Assembly (NCBI GenBank): GCA_947489085.1
Contig: CANLCJ010000034.1
Span: 1-43,196, forward strand
Source: an uncultured Flavobacteriaceae bacterium
Lineage (GTDB): Bacteria > Bacteroidota > Bacteroidia > Flavobacteriales > Flavobacteriaceae
Direction of reading: 5' to 3'
DNA length: 43,196 nt
Part shown: piece after piece, positions 26,475 to 34,699 of the stretch
How the letters are laid out: each line of letters starts with the position of its first letter
Position numbering within the stretch: position 1 is the stretch's first letter
The notes under the pieces: model-generated
What the model was told of the DNA's origin: nothing
The model's input: only the letters and a program-made list of their open reading frames with translations
Database searches by the model: none
Translations under genes and position numbers: made by a program

Positions 26475-27441
26475 AACAGAAACCACAATTGATACCTTAG
26501 GAAAACAATTGGAAGGTTTGGGGTTTAAGGTGTCTTATGCGTCGAGTTACAAACATATAGGGTTGAGGTTTATAGACATGCTGTTTACCGTTTACAAACA
26601 TAGAAGTACAGTAGATTATGTTCTAATAGATACCTACAGTACTCTAAATTTCTACTATGCTTATTACGTTGCCAAATTGTGTCGTGTCTTTAATTTAAAA
26701 TACATTCCTATACTGCATGGTGGTAATTTACCAAAACGTTTAAAGCAATCTTCTAAACGATCTCGTAAACTTTTTGGTAAAGCATATTTTAATATCGCTC
26801 CATCTCAATACTTATATTCTAGTTTTAAAGAAGAAGGTTATACCAATTTAGTGTATATACCAAATGCTATTGTAATAGAAAATTATAAATTCGAAAAGAG
26901 ACCAATAAATAGTACTGTTAAGTTGCTTTGGGTACGTTCATTTTCTAAAATATACAATCCGAAATTAGCAGTAACAATTATAAAAGCTCTAAAAGATAAA
27001 GGAATCAAGGCGGCCTTGTGTATGGTAGGTCCAGATAACGACGGCAGCCTGTTAGAAACAAAAGATTTTGCAAAGCAACTAGGTGTTGATGTTGAATTTA
27101 CTGGGCTACTATCTAAAGCTAACTGGCATAAAAAGGCACAAGATTACAATATATTTATAAATACAACATCTATAGACAATACTCCTGTAAGTGTTATTGA
27201 AGCAATGGCGCTAGGCTTACCCGTTATATCTACAAACGTAGGAGGTATGCCTTTTTTAATAGAAAATGGTAAAGATGGATTTTTGGTAACGCCTAATAAT
27301 TCTAAAGCATTTGTAGATGTAATACTAAAACTTGTTAAAGGAGAGATTGATACAGAGAATATTGTCGAAAACGCAAGACTTAAGGTGGACACTTTTAGTT
27401 GGGATGTTATTAAGCAAAAGTGGCTTTCTGTATTGAAGTAA
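26428..27441 (+). CDS. GT4 family glycosyltransferase
   Basis: 337 residues from the ATG at 26428 (MKHLVYIGNRLAQKH); an ATG at 26419 would add three residues. Either way the gene begins inside the wzy-like gene, with 47 or 56 bp of overlap. The donor domain holds LLWVRSFSKIYNPKLA near 163, ALCMVGPDNDGS near 190, VEFTGLLSK near 217 and NTTSIDNTPVSVIEAMALGLPVI near 239-261. Asn/Thr replaces the common Ser-x-x-E-G. The upstream reading frame ends normally, so the overlap appears genuine and implies translational coupling. Confidence 0.87.
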   Translation: MKHLVYIGNRLAQKHKTETTIDTLGKQLEGLGFKVSYASSYKHIGLRFIDMLFTVYKHRSTVDYVLIDTYSTLNFYYAYYVAKLCRVFNLKYIPILHGGNLPKRLKQSSKRSRKLFGKAYFNIAPSQYLYSSFKEEGYTNLVYIPNAIVIENYKFEKRPINSTVKLLWVRSFSKIYNPKLAVTIIKALKDKGIKAALCMVGPDNDGSLLETKDFAKQLGVDVEFTGLLSKANWHKKAQDYNIFINTTSIDNTPVSVIEAMALGLPVISTNVGGMPFLIENGKDGFLVTPNNSKAFVDVILKLVKGEIDTENIVENARLKVDTFSWDVIKQKWLSVLK

Positions 27442-27465
27442 TATGGTTTCTAAAGATTTCCTTGT

Positions 27466-27473
27466 TATATTTG
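27466..27473 (+). promoter_or_regulatory. candidate -7 element before the initiating transferase gene
   Basis: TATATTTG matches the Bacteroidota -7 consensus TAnnTTTG exactly, inside the only sizeable gap (65 bp) late in the locus. No TTG lies 19 bp upstream. It would start transcription about 25 nt before the ATG at 27507 and could supply the initiating transferase independently of the long operon. Confidence 0.4.
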
Positions 27474-27506
27474 ACAACCTATTTAACCTAACTTGAACCA
27501 ACCCAT

Positions 27507-28898
27507 ATGCCCAATCCTAGTGTGCATTTTAACATTTCTGAAAGAAGAGTACTTCTAAGAGTGTTTGATATACTATTTACTTTAGTAACACTTTATGTTG
27601 TTGGTAATACGTTTGAGTTCGATTATTTTTCCATGAAGCATAAAAAATGGACTTGGATGCTTGTGTTGGTATCCTACATTTCTGTATTTGGTTCTATTTT
27701 CGAGTTGTACGACTTACAAAAATCTAGTAAGTTCGAAAGGGTTTGGATAAATGTTTTACTAACAACTTCTACTACGGTATTATTTTATCTGTTTACACCT
27801 TATTTTACTCCAGTTTTGCCAGATAATAGGTTACAAATACTTTATTTCTTTTTATCAATATTACTACCTATACTTATTTGGCGCTTTGCTTACACCACAT
27901 TAATATCTTCACCTAGATTTTATAAAAAAGTACTGTTAGTAGGCGAAACATCTAATATAGAATCTATTATAGAAACATTTAATGATGCAGACCCTAATTA
28001 TAAAATAGTAGGATTTATAAACTGTGAAATAAATAAAAAAAACACAATTAAATATAAAGGACTAAAGGAGTATGCACCCAAACATATTTTTAAAGTATTA
28101 AAGGAACAAAATGTTTCAGAGATCGTAGTAGCCACGTACGATTCAGAAAACATAACACCAAAAATATATAAAGATTTAATTACGCTTTTAGAGCGAGGTG
28201 TACCTATTAAAGAATATACACAAGTGTATGAGGAGTTAACCCAGCGTATACCTGTACAGTTTGTTGGCAAGGACTTCTATAAGTACTTTCCTTTTAGTAG
28301 GTCTAATCAAAATAAGTTATACCTCTCTTTTTATAGAATGTTCGATATAATAATCTCGCTTATAGGAGCCGTAATAAGTGTGTTGTTTGTACCTTTTGTT
28401 ATTTTAGGAAATGCAATTGGTAATAGAGGGCCACTATTCTATATCCAAGAGCGTGTTGGTAAAAATGGCAAAACCTTCAATATTATTAAATATAGAACAA
28501 TGGTTGAAAATGCTGAAATTAATGGTGCTGTTTGGGCGAAAAAAAACGACTCTAGAATAACACCTTTTGGCAAATTTATGCGGAATACAAGGATAGATGA
28601 AATGCCTCAATTTTTAAATGTATTAAAAGGCGAAATGAGTTTAATAGGGCCTAGGCCAGAACGTCCTGTATTTGTTAAGGAATTATCGGAAGTATTACCA
28701 TTTTACGAAACCAGACATATTGTAAAACCAGGTGTTACAGGATGGGCACAAGTTAAAACAAGATATGGCGCATCTATTGACGATAGTTTGTTAAAATTAC
28801 AGCACGATCTTTATTATATAAAACACAGAAGTTTTGTGTTGGATGTAAATATTTTGGTAAAAACGCTAAGCACAGTAATTTTCTGTAGAGGGCAATAG
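27507..28898 (+). CDS. polyprenyl-phosphate hexose-1-phosphate transferase (WcaJ/WbaP type)
   Basis: Initiating enzyme that loads the first sugar phosphate onto undecaprenyl phosphate. 463 residues: membrane segments in the first 135 residues, a Rossmann-like CoA_binding_3 region (VLLVGETSNIESI near 147), one further membrane segment near 273-295, and the catalytic C-terminal domain. That domain has IQERVGKNGKTFNIIKYRTM near 313-332, RNTRIDEMPQFLNVLKGEMSLIGPRPERP near 359-387, PGVTGWAQV near 412 and a final DLYYIKHRS. Only the C-terminal domain is needed for transfer in WbaP. It is the last gene of the locus; the next genes are convergent. The sugar (glucose, galactose or other) is not readable. 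Confidence 0.92.
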   Translation: MPNPSVHFNISERRVLLRVFDILFTLVTLYVVGNTFEFDYFSMKHKKWTWMLVLVSYISVFGSIFELYDLQKSSKFERVWINVLLTTSTTVLFYLFTPYFTPVLPDNRLQILYFFLSILLPILIWRFAYTTLISSPRFYKKVLLVGETSNIESIIETFNDADPNYKIVGFINCEINKKNTIKYKGLKEYAPKHIFKVLKEQNVSEIVVATYDSENITPKIYKDLITLLERGVPIKEYTQVYEELTQRIPVQFVGKDFYKYFPFSRSNQNKLYLSFYRMFDIIISLIGAVISVLFVPFVILGNAIGNRGPLFYIQERVGKNGKTFNIIKYRTMVENAEINGAVWAKKNDSRITPFGKFMRNTRIDEMPQFLNVLKGEMSLIGPRPERPVFVKELSEVLPFYETRHIVKPGVTGWAQVKTRYGASIDDSLLKLQHDLYYIKHRSFVLDVNILVKTLSTVIFCRGQ

Positions 28899-28936
28899 CG
28901 TCGTTGTTCTTTATTAATTTAAATGCTATCGTAGAT

Positions 28937-29377
28937 CTATAATTTATCCCTGTGAGCTCTTTTTAATTCTTGTAGCATTTTTTTGTTAAAATCAGTTTCT
29001 GCTATTTTTAATTGAATTACTTTTTTTGCGGGAAGTATTTGAATTACTTTTTTTGAAAACTCAGTATTAATTTGATGCAATTTTTCCATAGCAGTATTGA
29101 ACTTGTTTAGTAAAATACGAGCTTCTTCCTCAGACATTGCATCGTAATTAGTTCTTATTTCTCTGCGATAAGTTCTTAGTTCTTGAGATCTTACTTGAAA
29201 AACTTGTTTGTCGAATGCATTATATACAGGCCAAAATTCTTGTGCTTCTTTAGGTGTTAAATCCAGTTTTTCTGTAATAAATGCCACCTTAAGTGTTCTT
29301 ATACGCTCTCTTTTTTGCCTTTGCGCAGTGCTGCTTAAGGTTATCAATAAAAGTATTAATGTTATAAATGGTTTCAT
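28937..29377 (-). CDS. Spy/CpxP-like periplasmic protein of an ECF sigma operon
   Basis: 146 residues. A signal peptide (MKPFITLILLLITLSSTA) is followed by a highly charged, helical mature part with the LTPKEAQEFWPVYN motif near 39-52, typical of Spy/CpxP/LTXXQ-like proteins that Bacteroidota pipelines call sensor of ECF-type sigma factor. Third gene after the sigma factor and membrane protein, 12 bp from the latter. Probably senses or buffers periplasmic protein or metal stress; the function is inferred from family and operon. Confidence 0.75.
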   Translation of the reverse strand: MKPFITLILLLITLSSTAQRQKRERIRTLKVAFITEKLDLTPKEAQEFWPVYNAFDKQVFQVRSQELRTYRREIRTNYDAMSEEEARILLNKFNTAMEKLHQINTEFSKKVIQILPAKKVIQLKIAETDFNKKMLQELKRAHRDKL

Positions 29378-29389
29378 GTGTACGTACGT

Positions 29390-29899
29390 TTAATCAATTA
29401 TTAAGCCCGTTAGATCTTCGTTTTCTAATAAATAAGCTTCTATGTGGTTTGCATCAATGTCATGCTCTATTGAAATGGCGCCTTCAAGTTGCTCTTCAGA
29501 GAGAAGTGAAGCAATATCATAGGCATTAATACCTTCGTCTAAAATATAGTCTTCTACTGTATTTGTAGCTAAATCTTTAAAGGAGGGTTTTGTTTTAAGG
29601 GAGTTAAGACTAAATACTAATAATACAGCAGCAGCAATACTAGAGACGTATAAAAGCGTGCGTTTATTTACCAGCGAAATTACTTTAGAATTAGGAGTAT
29701 CATTAGCAATTTTGTCTAATACGGAAGCTTCTAGAGTACCAAAATAATCATCAGGAACTTTATATCCAGATGCATTTACTTTATCTTGAAGTACTTCTGT
29801 TTTTAACTTAGAAATAACTTCATCATCAAGAGCATCTAAATATTGGTCTGGTATTTTAAAACCTGTAGATTTAATATTTTGCAATTTTGTATTTGTCAT
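29390..29899 (-). CDS. probable anti-sigma membrane protein
   Basis: 169 residues with a single membrane segment at about 81-99 (TLLYVSSIAAAVLLVFSL). The cytoplasmic N-terminal 80 residues hold two copies of a short motif: GFKIPDQYLDALDDEVI from residue 13 and GYKVPDDYFGTLEASVL from residue 45. The C-terminal part is acidic (EDYILDEGINAYDIASLL, LLENEDLTGLIID). Proteins of this layout sit next to ECF sigma factors in many Flavobacteriaceae and are presumed anti-sigma factors, though no zinc-binding ASD motif is visible. It lies 43 bp after the sigma gene and 12 bp before the Spy-like gene. Confidence 0.6.
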   Translation of the reverse strand: MTNTKLQNIKSTGFKIPDQYLDALDDEVISKLKTEVLQDKVNASGYKVPDDYFGTLEASVLDKIANDTPNSKVISLVNKRTLLYVSSIAAAVLLVFSLNSLKTKPSFKDLATNTVEDYILDEGINAYDIASLLSEEQLEGAISIEHDIDANHIEAYLLENEDLTGLIID

Positions 29900-29942
29900 G
29901 GGTTTTGTAATTACAAATAAGACTCTATTTTAAACCAATAGT

Positions 29943-30485
29943 TTAATTACTGGTAAGGTAAGCCTCTATTTTTTTTACAGCGATGTGGTACGACGATTTT
30001 AGTGCACCTTCGCTAGTTTCTAAGATCTCAGACATGTCCTTATATTTTATATCTTCAAAATACTTCATATTAAATACGAGTTGTTGTTTTTCTGGTAAAG
30101 TAGCAATAGCTTGTTGTAATTTTAGTTGGATGGCATCACCTTCAAAATAAACATCAGATTTTAAGTTATTAATGGCCAAATTTTGTGCCTCTTCATTAGA
30201 AATTTGTAAACGTTTCGCTCTTTTGTTTATAAAGGTAATTGATTCGTTAGTGGCTATACGGTACATCCAAGAAAACAATTTACTATCGCCTTTAAAACTA
30301 TTAATGTTTTTATATATTTTAACAAAAGTATTTTGCAGTACATCGTCAGTATCGTCATGAGATTTCACAATATTACGTATATGCCAATATAAACGTTCTT
30401 TGTAAACAGACACTAGCGTTCTAAAAGCCTTCTCTTTGTGCTTCTCAGATTTTAAGTTTTCAACCAGTTCTATATCGCTAATCAC
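29943..30485 (-). CDS. ECF-type RNA polymerase sigma-70 factor
   Basis: 180 residues starting at a GTG. Region 2 is at about 23-90 (YKERLYWHIRNIVKSHDDTDDVLQNTFVKIYKNI, SWMYRIATNESITFINKR), with region 4 at about 122-175 (LPEKQQLVFNMKYFEDIKYKDMSEIL, GALKSSYHIAVKKIEAYL). It would redirect RNA polymerase to a small regulon and probably to its own operon (sigma, anti-sigma, Spy-like). No confident promoter could be picked in the AT-rich upstream region, but a 10-bp inverted repeat and two palindromic boxes lie at 30597-30635, between this gene and a plus-strand promoter. Confidence 0.92.
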   Translation of the reverse strand: MISDIELVENLKSEKHKEKAFRTLVSVYKERLYWHIRNIVKSHDDTDDVLQNTFVKIYKNINSFKGDSKLFSWMYRIATNESITFINKRAKRLQISNEEAQNLAINNLKSDVYFEGDAIQLKLQQAIATLPEKQQLVFNMKYFEDIKYKDMSEILETSEGALKSSYHIAVKKIEAYLTSN

Positions 30486-30596
30486 GCTTATTATTTAAAT
30501 GTAAGACACAACAATTTATAAAAAGTTTAATGCAATTTAAAGGTTTCATACGAATTGTTTTTATCGCACTGAATATCAGTATTTTAGATTTAAATA

Positions 30597-30635
30597 ATCG
30601 TTAAAATGTATTTTTTTAACGATAAAATGCATTTT
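30597..30635. promoter_or_regulatory. inverted repeat and twin AAAATGYATTTT boxes (possible operator)
   Basis: ATCGTTAAAA (30597-30606) and TTTTAACGAT (30614-30623) are perfect 10-bp arms around 7 bp. Overlapping this, AAAATGTATTTT (30603-30614) recurs as the perfect palindrome AAAATGCATTTT (30624-30635), exactly 21 bp or two helical turns away, and the second box ends next to the -33 element of the promoter at 30640. The arrangement suits a dimeric regulator acting on the plus-strand transcript, the divergent sigma gene, or both. AT-rich chance similarity is possible. Confidence 0.4.
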
Positions 30636-30639
30636 TTGC

Positions 30640-30670
30640 TTGTTAGTAAATAAAATTTATCTTATTTTTG
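30640..30670 (+). promoter_or_regulatory. Bacteroidota-type promoter of a candidate small RNA
   Basis: TTG at 30640-30642, 20 bp spacer, TATTTTTG at 30663-30670; this matches TTG-N19/20-TAnnTTTG. No gene on the plus strand follows before 36424; instead a hairpin and a strong terminator end by 30756, which suggests a short stand-alone transcript starting near 30677. Confidence 0.6.
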
Positions 30671-30676
30671 GAGTAT

Positions 30677-30756
30677 AACCTACTTACTAAGTGTTATTTG
30701 CCCCAATACTTAGCCCAACTAAAAAAGGATAGTGTAGACACTATCCTTTTTTAGTT
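30677..30756 (+). ncRNA. candidate small RNA of about 80 nt, undescribed
   Basis: Downstream of the promoter at 30640-30670, CTAAGTGTT (30687-30695) pairs with AATACTTAG (30705-30713) through 9 bp, one of them G-U, around the 9-nt loop ATTTGCCCC. Three C bases later a 19-bp perfect terminator hairpin begins. The loop and linker give two accessible C tracts (CCCC and CCC) that could pair with G-rich targets. No open reading frame of useful size fits. It lies in the 605-bp gap between the sigma operon and the ABC exporter gene, both on the other strand. I do not recognise a known RNA family. Transcription is inferred, not shown; the terminator could instead serve the minus-strand exporter transcript. 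Confidence 0.45.
30717..30756. terminator. strong, possibly bidirectional intrinsic terminator
   Basis: AACTAAAAAAGGATAGTGT (30717-30735) and its exact complement ACACTATCCTTTTTTAGTT (30738-30756) are separated by 2 bases. The folded stem has a GC-bearing core GGATAGTG and a run of six T on either strand, so it can work in both directions: for the candidate small RNA (plus) and for the exporter operon ending at 31091 (minus). Confidence 0.8.
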
Positions 30757-31090
30757 TATAGCATAACTAAAACAATTTATTTATACGCGCCTTAAATAAT
30801 TTTATCGCTAGTCTAAGGCAAAAAATTAAAGTTTAGCTGTAGTTAAGGTTTCATCTTTTAACCCTAAATACAGCAGAAAAGAAACCACGTATACAAGAAA
30901 TTTTTGTTTGTACATCGTATATCCAATTATTCATTAGAAGATTTGTTAGGGCTTTCAATAGCTCCAAACATCTAGCGTTATGCCCCATGTTTTTCATTTA
31001 ACTGTAGCGATAACTACACAGAAACTAGAGAATGGTAGTGTTTATGGCATTTGAAACCTTCATGACGATATTCCGATACAAAACCCAAGC
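30757..31090. other. non-coding gap of 334 bp
   Basis: No open reading frame with coding character, no tRNA-like fold and no clear repeat could be seen between the terminator at 30756 and the stop of the ABC exporter gene at 31091. It could be the long 3' untranslated region of the exporter transcript or decayed sequence. Confidence 0.5.
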
Positions 31091-32914
31091 TTAATCGAAA
31101 CTTTGCATTTGTACCAAGTTATAATAAGTGCCTTTTTTAGCAATAAGAGCATCGTGTTTGCCTTGTTCTACAATCTCTCCTCGATTTAGTACTATAATTT
31201 CGTCTGCATTTTGTATTGTAGATAAGCGGTGCGCTATAACAATGGATGTTCTGTTTTTCATCATTTTTTCTAAAGCATCTTGTACAAGGCGTTCACTTTC
31301 TGTATCTAGTGCAGATGTAGCCTCATCTAATACCATAATAGGAGGGCTTTTTAATACGGCTCTTGCTATACTTAAGCGTTGTTTTTGTCCTCCAGACAAT
31401 TTGCCTCCAGAATCTCCAATGTTTGTATTAATGCCATTATTCAGGTTTTTTACAAAGTCCCAAGCATTGGCAATTTTTAACGCGCTTATTATTTCTTCGT
31501 CTGTTGCATTTGCATTACCTATTAGGAGGTTGTTTTTAACAGTATCGTTAAACAAGATGGAGTCTTGGGTTACTAAGCCCATAAGATGTCTTAAAGAGCT
31601 TTTAGTAAGTGTTTTTATGTTTTCCCCATCTATGGTAATGCTACCTTCGTTAATATCGTAAAACCGGGTTACCAAATTGGCTATGGTACTTTTTCCGCTA
31701 CCAGATTGGCCAACCAATGCTATAGTTTTTCCTTTAGGAATGGTTATAGAGAAATTTTTGAGAACAAGATCGTCTTCATATTTAAAAGAGATATTGTTTA
31801 ATACCAATGCATCTGTAAAATCGGTTTTTACTTTAGCTGTTGGGAGGTCTTGTAAGGGGCTCTTTGTTTCCAATACTTCCAGTACGCGTTCTGCTGCCGC
31901 ATTACCTCTTTTTACACTATACATTGCTTTACTAATAGCTTTTGCAGGTGTTAATATTTGATACGCCAAACCCATATAACCTATAAAAGCACCTCCAGAT
32001 AACGTTTTATCTATAAGCACCATGCTACCGCCATACCATAATAGAATAGCTATAGTTACAATACCTAAAAATTCGCTGGTTGGAGACGCTAAATTTTGAC
32101 GGTGCGATAATTGGTTAGAGAAATGGAAAAAGCGTTTTGTAGAGTCGCTAAAACGCGTCATAAATCTGCCTTCCGCATTAAAGCCTTTTATAATTTTAAG
32201 CGCACTCAATGTTTCTTCTACTGTAGATAAGAATACCCCTTGCTCTTTCTGTACGTTTTGCGAATGTTTTTTTAGTTTTTTACCAATAGCAGATATAATA
32301 AATCCAGAAATTGGAATAAATAAAAAGACAAAAATTGTTAGTTTAACACTAGTTATAAACATAGCCACTATAGCAAATAATATTGTTAAAGGTTCTTTAA
32401 CAATAAGCTGTAAAATAGACAAGAAGGACCTTTGTACTTCGTCTACATCTCCAGAGATTCTAGCTATAATATCGCCTTTGCGTTTTTCTGAAAAAAAGCT
32501 AATAGGTAGATGTAGGGTTTTAAGGTAAATATCATTTCGTAAATCCTTTAAAATACCATTTCTTAAAAAGGTGATAAAATACAGCCCCAAATAACTAAAT
32601 AAATTTTTTAATAAGAATAATGAAATTATGATGATAACCATTAAAGTTAAAACCGCTTCTGGTCCATCTTTATCCAACTTATCCGAAACAAAAAAATTAA
32701 AATAATCTTTTATGAAATCTTTTAAATTAGAAACACCATCAAAGACGGGTTTGGCTACAGGTTTTGTTTCATTAAATAATATATTAATCATAGGCATTAC
32801 CGAAAGCATGGCTAAGGTGCTGAATAATGCGTAAAAAATATTAGAAACTATGTTTAAAAATGCATATTTTTTATAAGGTAATGCAAACCTTAAAATTTTT
32901 TTTATATAATCCAT
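31091..32914 (-). CDS. ABC exporter, fused permease and ATPase (MsbA-like)
   Basis: 607 residues. The membrane domain (six segments, about 15-330) is followed by an ATPase: Walker A GQSGSGKST at 402-410, Q-loop VTQD at 448-451, signature LSGGQKQR at 506-513, Walker B IMVLDEATSALD at 526-537, and H-loop IAHRLST. All ATPase residues are intact, so a homodimer should be active. Such half-transporters in Bacteroidota are annotated as lipid A/MsbA-like or multidrug exporters; the substrate is unknown. The start shares one base with the stop of the phosphohexomutase gene (TAATG), so both are in one operon. Confidence 0.92.
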   Translation of the reverse strand: MDYIKKILRFALPYKKYAFLNIVSNIFYALFSTLAMLSVMPMINILFNETKPVAKPVFDGVSNLKDFIKDYFNFFVSDKLDKDGPEAVLTLMVIIIISLFLLKNLFSYLGLYFITFLRNGILKDLRNDIYLKTLHLPISFFSEKRKGDIIARISGDVDEVQRSFLSILQLIVKEPLTILFAIVAMFITSVKLTIFVFLFIPISGFIISAIGKKLKKHSQNVQKEQGVFLSTVEETLSALKIIKGFNAEGRFMTRFSDSTKRFFHFSNQLSHRQNLASPTSEFLGIVTIAILLWYGGSMVLIDKTLSGGAFIGYMGLAYQILTPAKAISKAMYSVKRGNAAAERVLEVLETKSPLQDLPTAKVKTDFTDALVLNNISFKYEDDLVLKNFSITIPKGKTIALVGQSGSGKSTIANLVTRFYDINEGSITIDGENIKTLTKSSLRHLMGLVTQDSILFNDTVKNNLLIGNANATDEEIISALKIANAWDFVKNLNNGINTNIGDSGGKLSGGQKQRLSIARAVLKSPPIMVLDEATSALDTESERLVQDALEKMMKNRTSIVIAHRLSTIQNADEIIVLNRGEIVEQGKHDALIAKKGTYYNLVQMQSFD

Positions 32915-34644
32915 TAAATAAGATTCATGGCTTTTAATAGAGTTTCTGCTTTAGTATCCAGCTCGGTTTCTAAAGCTTTAAAATTTGAAGTAGCATCTAA
33001 ATCTGCATTTACACTAACATAAAACTTAATTTTAGGTTCTGTACCGCTAGGCCTTAATGCTATTTGGCTGCCATCTTCTGTGTAATATATAATAACGTTC
33101 GATTTTGGAATGTCTAAGGCAGTTGTTTTACCAGTTTGCATGTCTTTAGAAGTAGCCGACTCGTAATCTTCGATTTTAACCACCTTTGTTCCGTTTATGG
33201 TAGTTAATGGATTTTGGCGTGCATCTATCATCATTTGTTTTATCTCTTCTGCGCCTTCTATACCTTTTTTAGTAAGAGATACTAGCTTTTCTTTGTAGCA
33301 GCCATGGTCTACATAGAGTTTGAGTAATTCGTCGTAAAAAGAACTCCCTTGAGATTTTGTAATGGCAGCAATTTCGCAAGCTAAAAGCGTAGAAGTTACA
33401 GCATCTTTATCTCTAACAAAATCGCCTACCATAAATCCAAAGCTTTCTTCGCCACCGCCAATAAAATCTAGTTCAGGATAGTCTTTAATCAGTTTTGCAA
33501 TCCATTTAAACCCTGTTAATACAATTTTGTTTTCTACGTTATAGGCGTTTGCCAATTTGTGTAACATAGGTGTAGATACTATGGTAGTGGCAATAAGTTC
33601 TTTGCCTTGTATCTTGCCTTCGGCTTTCCACTTTTTAAGCAGAAAAGCCACCATCATTACCATGGTTTGATTACCGTTAAGGAGTTGTAATTTATTTTCG
33701 GAGTTTCTAACAGCCACACCCAATCTATCACAATCGGGATCTGTACCAATAACGATATCTGCTCCAACGTTATCTGCCAATTCTAATGCCATTTTTAAAG
33801 CAGCAGGTTCTTCCGGGTTAGGCGATGTAACTGTTGGAAAATCGCCATCTGGTTTTTCTTGTTCGGTAACAATATGAACGTTTTTATATCCCGCACGTTT
33901 TAAGGTTTCTGGAACAGCAGTTATTGAGGTGCCATGCAACGAGGTAAAAACAATCTTTAGATCGTCTTTTGCAGCTTGTGTAGCACCAACAGTACCATTA
34001 GCAACAGAGGCATCTATAAATGCATTGTCTACAGCAGTACTAATGTAGTGAATTAAATCTGCGTTAGCTTCAAACTTAATATTTGCGTAATCCGTGTTGT
34101 TAATAAGCTCTATTAAAGCACCGTCATGGGGAGGTACCAATTGGCCTCCATCTTGCCAATACACTTTGTAACCGTTATATTCTGGTGGGTTATGAGATGC
34201 TGTTAACACAATACCGCAATGGCAGTTTAAGTGTTTTACAGCAAAAGATAATTCTGGGGTAGGGCGTAAGTCTTCAAATAAATACACTTCTATACCATTT
34301 GCAGAAAATACATCGGCAACAACTTTGGCAAGCGTTTTACTATTGTGCCTACAATCGTAAGCTATAACGGCCTTAGGCGTTTCGTTTGGAAATTGTTGGT
34401 GTAAATATTCGCTAAGACCTTGTGTGCTTTTTCCAAGTGTATATTTATTAATACGGTTAGTACCCACACCCATAACACCGCGCATACCACCTGTGCCAAA
34501 CTCTAGGTCTTTATAAAAACTTTCTTGAAGGTCTTTAGGTGCATTAGCTATACTTTCTTTTATAGTATTTTGTGTGTCGTTATCGAAAGCAGGAGTTAGC
34601 CAAGTGTTTATACGGTCTAAAATTTTAGGTTCTATGTGTATCAT
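32914..34644 (-). CDS. phosphohexomutase (phosphoglucomutase/phosphomannomutase family)
   Basis: Interconverts hexose 1- and 6-phosphates (glucose and/or mannose), feeding sugar nucleotides such as UDP-glucose and GDP-mannose. The phosphoserine loop is TASHNPPEYNGYK near residues 137-149, the metal loop is GTDPDCDRLG near 300, the sugar-binding loop GGGEESFGF near 400, and the phosphate loop RPSGTEPKIKFY near 540. The frame is open to a TTG at 34674, but the ATG at 34644 (MIHIEPKILDRINTWL) is the likely start, giving 576 residues: it is family-typical, and a perfect -7 promoter element overlaps the TTG. Whether it supplies GDP-mannose for gmd at 10002 cannot be told. Confidence 0.93.
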   Translation of the reverse strand: MIHIEPKILDRINTWLTPAFDNDTQNTIKESIANAPKDLQESFYKDLEFGTGGMRGVMGVGTNRINKYTLGKSTQGLSEYLHQQFPNETPKAVIAYDCRHNSKTLAKVVADVFSANGIEVYLFEDLRPTPELSFAVKHLNCHCGIVLTASHNPPEYNGYKVYWQDGGQLVPPHDGALIELINNTDYANIKFEANADLIHYISTAVDNAFIDASVANGTVGATQAAKDDLKIVFTSLHGTSITAVPETLKRAGYKNVHIVTEQEKPDGDFPTVTSPNPEEPAALKMALELADNVGADIVIGTDPDCDRLGVAVRNSENKLQLLNGNQTMVMMVAFLLKKWKAEGKIQGKELIATTIVSTPMLHKLANAYNVENKIVLTGFKWIAKLIKDYPELDFIGGGEESFGFMVGDFVRDKDAVTSTLLACEIAAITKSQGSSFYDELLKLYVDHGCYKEKLVSLTKKGIEGAEEIKQMMIDARQNPLTTINGTKVVKIEDYESATSKDMQTGKTTALDIPKSNVIIYYTEDGSQIALRPSGTEPKIKFYVSVNADLDATSNFKALETELDTKAETLLKAMNLI

Positions 34645-34671
34645 GGTTGTGAATAATATAAATATGTCTAA

Positions 34672-34679
34672 CAAATGTA
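34672..34679 (-). promoter_or_regulatory. candidate -7 element for the phosphohexomutase-exporter operon
   Basis: On the minus strand it reads TACATTTG, an exact TAnnTTTG match, 28 bp before the ATG at 34644. Transcription would begin near 34665, downstream of the alternative TTG start at 34674, which argues against that longer form. No TTG lies at the ideal distance upstream. Confidence 0.5.
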
Positions 34680-34699
34680 AACAATTAGATAAAATAAGC

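Noticed and set aside
30486-31090. tRNA gene or CRISPR array in the large gap
   Set aside because: No cloverleaf with the conserved arms and no regularly spaced direct repeats could be found; the only repeats are the twin boxes and the hairpins.
31128-31661. 177-codon open frame on the plus strand
   Set aside because: It lies wholly antisense to the ABC exporter ATPase domain, whose Walker and signature motifs are intact; its translation has no recognisable domain.
32914-34674. Longer phosphohexomutase starting at TTG 34674
   Set aside because: The extra residues are hydrophobic and not family-like, and a perfect -7 promoter element overlaps that TTG; ATG 34644 fits better.
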